This document shows positions 4,726 to 7,058 of a DNA stretch of 7,058 bases, piece by piece. The stretch spans positions 1 to 7,058 of the forward strand of contig JANQSR010000057.1 of the NCBI GenBank assembly GCA_028279205.1, read 5' to 3'. A program made the position numbers and the translations under genes. Under the pieces are notes generated by a model that saw nothing but the letters and a program-made list of their open reading frames with translations, made no database searches and had not been told where the DNA came from. How positions within the stretch are numbered: position 1 is the first letter of the stretch; the number at the start of each line of letters is the position of its first letter. This DNA comes from Simkania sp. Its GTDB lineage: Bacteria > Chlamydiota > Chlamydiia > Chlamydiales > Simkaniaceae.

Positions 4726-6924
4726 ATGAAAAAGCGTTCTAACTCAGATGACAAAATGACAATCATGGATGCTGTGGAAAACTTGTCCCGTATAGCCGAG
4801 GTCGACAAGGAACCTAACACCGAGGGAGTGGAAAGGGGAATCAAAGCCAATCTTCAAAAATTCAAGAAACTACAAGAGGGGGAAAAGAAGAAGACACTCA
4901 AAACGATCAAAGGAACCTTTAAAACCGTCCATAAATATCTCGAGCATCTATACCACAAAGAGAGTGGGCAGTTCCAAGATGTCGAGATTCAAAGAGAAGT
5001 TAAGGCGATCATGGGTTTGGCTGGAGAGGCCGCTGATAAGCTCAAAGGGTGCACCTCCTTTTTTCAGCATACCCAAAAGAGGAGCGAGGAAGGGGCTCAA
5101 GGGCTTAAAGAGTATGAAAGTCTAAAAGAATTCTACTTAAACAAGATTGTCAAAAGGTTCCAAAGATCGCTTAAAACAGAGGAGGATTGGGAAAAAAAAT
5201 GGGCAAAGATCGGGGATGAAACGATCGATGTTGAAAAGCTGGGTCTGAAAGATTTAGAGACAGTTAAAAGGGATAAAAATTACGAGCTATTTTATATCCG
5301 AAAAAAAGATGGCAAGCTATTTTTCAATCAAAACCTTCTCAGACACATCAGGCTGGTCAATGATTTTGACCAGGCTTTGGACTTTGAAGGGGTAGAGGAT
5401 CCTCTCATACATGTTCACCTGCTCAAAGATTCAGAGTTTCACTATACGGCAAATAAAATGCGAGAGCAAGTTCGGGATGAGGGAGCTGACTTTTACGTGG
5501 ATGCTTTAAGTCATCAAAATCTTTCTATCATCCAAGGGATGAACAAGGTGACGATCTCCTTGCTTTTGGCATCGAATCCCCATCACCTGCGTCAAAACAC
5601 ATCAGAAAAAACCTGCTTTAGTTACTTTCATGATTTTCAGGTTTTTTTAAGAGAGGTACTAACATCTTCAGATTATCACCGACTTGTCTCTAGTTCTTTG
5701 CGGGATGTCGATCGCCTCTCTCAAAACTTTATCTCCTTGGTTCATGCCTACTGCTTTGCCCTTTTTGTGCATGAGGAAAAGCAAAGGGATTGTATCGACT
5801 ACATTCGCAATCTGGTTGACAAGGGAAAAGCAGATCAAAAGATCGCAAGACCCGAGATGAAGGATGCGTTGACTTTTTGGAACGATCTGCTCGATATCCA
5901 CGATGTTTTATCAAGCATTCTGAAAATGTATCCCAGCGGCCCTTTTTTTAAAACACTTGATGTTTTTCTTGAAAGGGAGAAAGAGGGGGGGTTTGATCCG
6001 ATTTACCAGGGAAATCTTCCCGCCTATCAATTTACCTTCTCAAGTCAATCTTTTGAAGCTCACTCTCTCAGGCTTCCTTGTCCCACTTTGCACCGTTACA
6101 TCGAAAAAGCGGAGGTGATTGAGGAATTCAAGGGGTATCTTCGTTACTTAGACCAAAAAAAAAGTGGTTTTAAGCACCTCTTGTTTAATCTACAAGAGAG
6201 AAACTCGTGGGAGGAGCAGGCTCGGTGCTCCGCCTTGGAAGAGCTAACAAAGCAAGGGGAATATAGGAAGAGCTTTATTCTGGTCACGCTGCCCAAAAAA
6301 ACCGATTTCTATTTTCAAAGTGTTGATGATAAGGAGATGAGCCTATCTGTCAATTTTTTAAAGAGCATCGGTGATCAACTCTCTCATACAAGAATGTCGG
6401 GATTTTTTTTCCCCGAATCCCTTTTTCAAAAAGGGATAGATCTTTTTGTCAAAAAAATCACTGACCTCATCTATAGGTGCGTTTTCCATTCGAAAAGGGA
6501 GCTATCAAGAAGAGAGAGGCTCGATTTTATTGAAATATTTTATCAGCTTCTTATATTGAAGGTGATCGATTTGGTTAGGCCAGAATTTTTTAGCTTTACC
6601 TGTAAAGATGCTGTTGACATTGGATCTACGACGAGCGTTGGCTTTTATTCGATTCTCAAAATGATAAGCAAAGATGATTCTTACGATAAGCAAGAGCAAG
6701 ATCAGTTACTCTGGATGCTCTATGTTCCTTCCATCATGACTCGGGAAAGATTGGTTGATGATCAGCGGCTTAGTCGGATGATGAGTGCCTTGATCGCTTT
6801 TCATGAGGGGCTTGCCAAAAACAAAAAGGACTTTTTGGGAGAGTTAAAGGCTCTTTATGATGCTCCCTTTTTGGAGAAGGTTCAGCTTAGGTCAAGCTTT
6901 AAGCCTTCCTATCACAAAAAGTAG
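4726..6924 (+). CDS. Large protein of unknown function, probably Chlamydiae-restricted
   Basis: About 732 aa from the ATG at 4726, which gives a natural basic N-terminus (MKKRSNSDD). An in-frame GTG at 4687 would add 13 residues (MAPSCGKPFNFLS) but has no spaced Shine-Dalgarno and lies in a dyad; neither start has a good ribosome binding site. There is no signal peptide, lipobox or clear membrane span, so a cytosolic or secreted-effector location is possible. The first ~90 residues are very rich in Lys and Glu and likely helical (VERGIKANLQKFKKLQEGEK). The middle and C-terminal parts are mixed and rich in aromatic residues and Leu; the stretch around residues 595-635 (RRERLDFIEIFYQLLILKVI, then RPEFFSF) is strongly helical. 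I recall similar C-terminal stretches in uncharacterised proteins of environmental chlamydiae but cannot name a function. No nucleotide-binding, protease or repeat motif was found. It is divergent from oppA and shares its upstream region. Confidence 0.85.
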   Translation: MKKRSNSDDKMTIMDAVENLSRIAEVDKEPNTEGVERGIKANLQKFKKLQEGEKKKTLKTIKGTFKTVHKYLEHLYHKESGQFQDVEIQREVKAIMGLAGEAADKLKGCTSFFQHTQKRSEEGAQGLKEYESLKEFYLNKIVKRFQRSLKTEEDWEKKWAKIGDETIDVEKLGLKDLETVKRDKNYELFYIRKKDGKLFFNQNLLRHIRLVNDFDQALDFEGVEDPLIHVHLLKDSEFHYTANKMREQVRDEGADFYVDALSHQNLSIIQGMNKVTISLLLASNPHHLRQNTSEKTCFSYFHDFQVFLREVLTSSDYHRLVSSSLRDVDRLSQNFISLVHAYCFALFVHEEKQRDCIDYIRNLVDKGKADQKIARPEMKDALTFWNDLLDIHDVLSSILKMYPSGPFFKTLDVFLEREKEGGFDPIYQGNLPAYQFTFSSQSFEAHSLRLPCPTLHRYIEKAEVIEEFKGYLRYLDQKKSGFKHLLFNLQERNSWEEQARCSALEELTKQGEYRKSFILVTLPKKTDFYFQSVDDKEMSLSVNFLKSIGDQLSHTRMSGFFFPESLFQKGIDLFVKKITDLIYRCVFHSKRELSRRERLDFIEIFYQLLILKVIDLVRPEFFSFTCKDAVDIGSTTSVGFYSILKMISKDDSYDKQEQDQLLWMLYVPSIMTRERLVDDQRLSRMMSALIAFHEGLAKNKKDFLGELKALYDAPFLEKVQLRSSFKPSYHKK

Positions 6925-7058
6925 TTTTAATGCTACACTACCTTATTATCAGACATAGAACTCAAGTTTCCCAAAAAAATTTATTTACAGCATCTAAATA
7001 GCCTGTTTTAAATGCGAATAAGAAGGCCTCTGAAGGTCTTGCTCAAAACTTCTTTCTT
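6925..7058. other. Right-edge stretch without a secure gene
   Basis: After the TAG at 6922-6924 there is AT-rich DNA with no strong terminator; only a GTAG/CTAC stem spans the stop. An open plus frame starts at ATG 7012 (MRIRRPLKVLLKTSFL, open at the edge) with no Shine-Dalgarno. Two minus-strand frames are also open from the edge: one would end in TAA at 7010-7008 with the peptide tail FRGLLIRI, the other in TAG at about 6998-6996 with the tail YSHLKQAI. The sequence is too short to choose among them. Confidence 0.4.
7023..7040 (+). repeat. Short hairpin near the right edge
   Basis: AAGGCCT (7023-7029) pairs with AGGTCTT (7034-7040) around the loop CTGA; six Watson-Crick pairs and one G-U pair on the plus strand. 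On the minus strand the wobble becomes an A-C mismatch, so the structure favours plus-strand RNA. No T tract follows, so it is not called a terminator. Confidence 0.4.

Noticed and set aside
5668..5914. Open frames on the minus strand inside the large rightward gene
   Set aside because: Overlapping antisense shadows of a long continuous coding frame, with no independent coding signs.
6921..6942. Hairpin at the stop of the large rightward gene
   Set aside because: The GTAG/CTAC or GTAGT/ACTAC stems are 4-5 bp and no T tract follows.

Overview
The window most likely comes from a member of the Chlamydiae, probably an environmental lineage such as the Parachlamydia/Waddlia/Simkania group. The DNA is AT-rich, start signals are weak (TTG and GTG starts, several genes with little or no Shine-Dalgarno), and there is a stand-alone OppA-type lipoprotein. 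Two large proteins also read like families I remember only from Chlamydiae. The taxonomic call rests on protein recall, not on a search.

Left part (1-2907), all on the minus strand, reads as one operon running leftward out of the window. From a promoter-like site near 2879-2907 the order is: a 300-aa membrane-anchored protein that may have a degenerate kinase-like fold (TTG start, 1933-2835); a YadG-type ABC ATPase (GTG start, 1009-1920); and a YadH-type ABC-2 permease (GTG start, 230-1012, overlapping the ATPase stop by 4 nt). Next come a possible 36-codon small ORF (97-207) and the first 31 codons of a second, nearly identical permease copy (1-94), cut by the window edge. The ATPase and permease together should make a homodimeric-type ABC-2 exporter of unknown substrate.

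Middle (2968-4575, minus) is a complete oligopeptide-binding lipoprotein of the OppA/SBP_bac_5 family with its own promoter. No opp permease or ATPase gene is beside it. The 132-bp gap between it and the exporter operon has no convincing terminator.

The region 4576-4725 is a very AT-rich divergent intergenic stretch between oppA and a rightward gene. It contains an oppA promoter candidate and four AT-rich inverted repeats, plus two small GC-rich dyads near the rightward gene's start. The right part (4726-6924, plus) is one large cytosolic-looking protein of unknown function. The last 134 bases (6925-7058) hold no secure gene, only a short hairpin and an open frame that runs off the edge.

The most unusual feature is at the left edge: a 97-bp direct repeat (96/97 identical) containing the start of the permease gene. 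The second copy has lost the strong ribosome binding site of the first and instead sits directly behind a small ORF that has its own good ribosome binding site.
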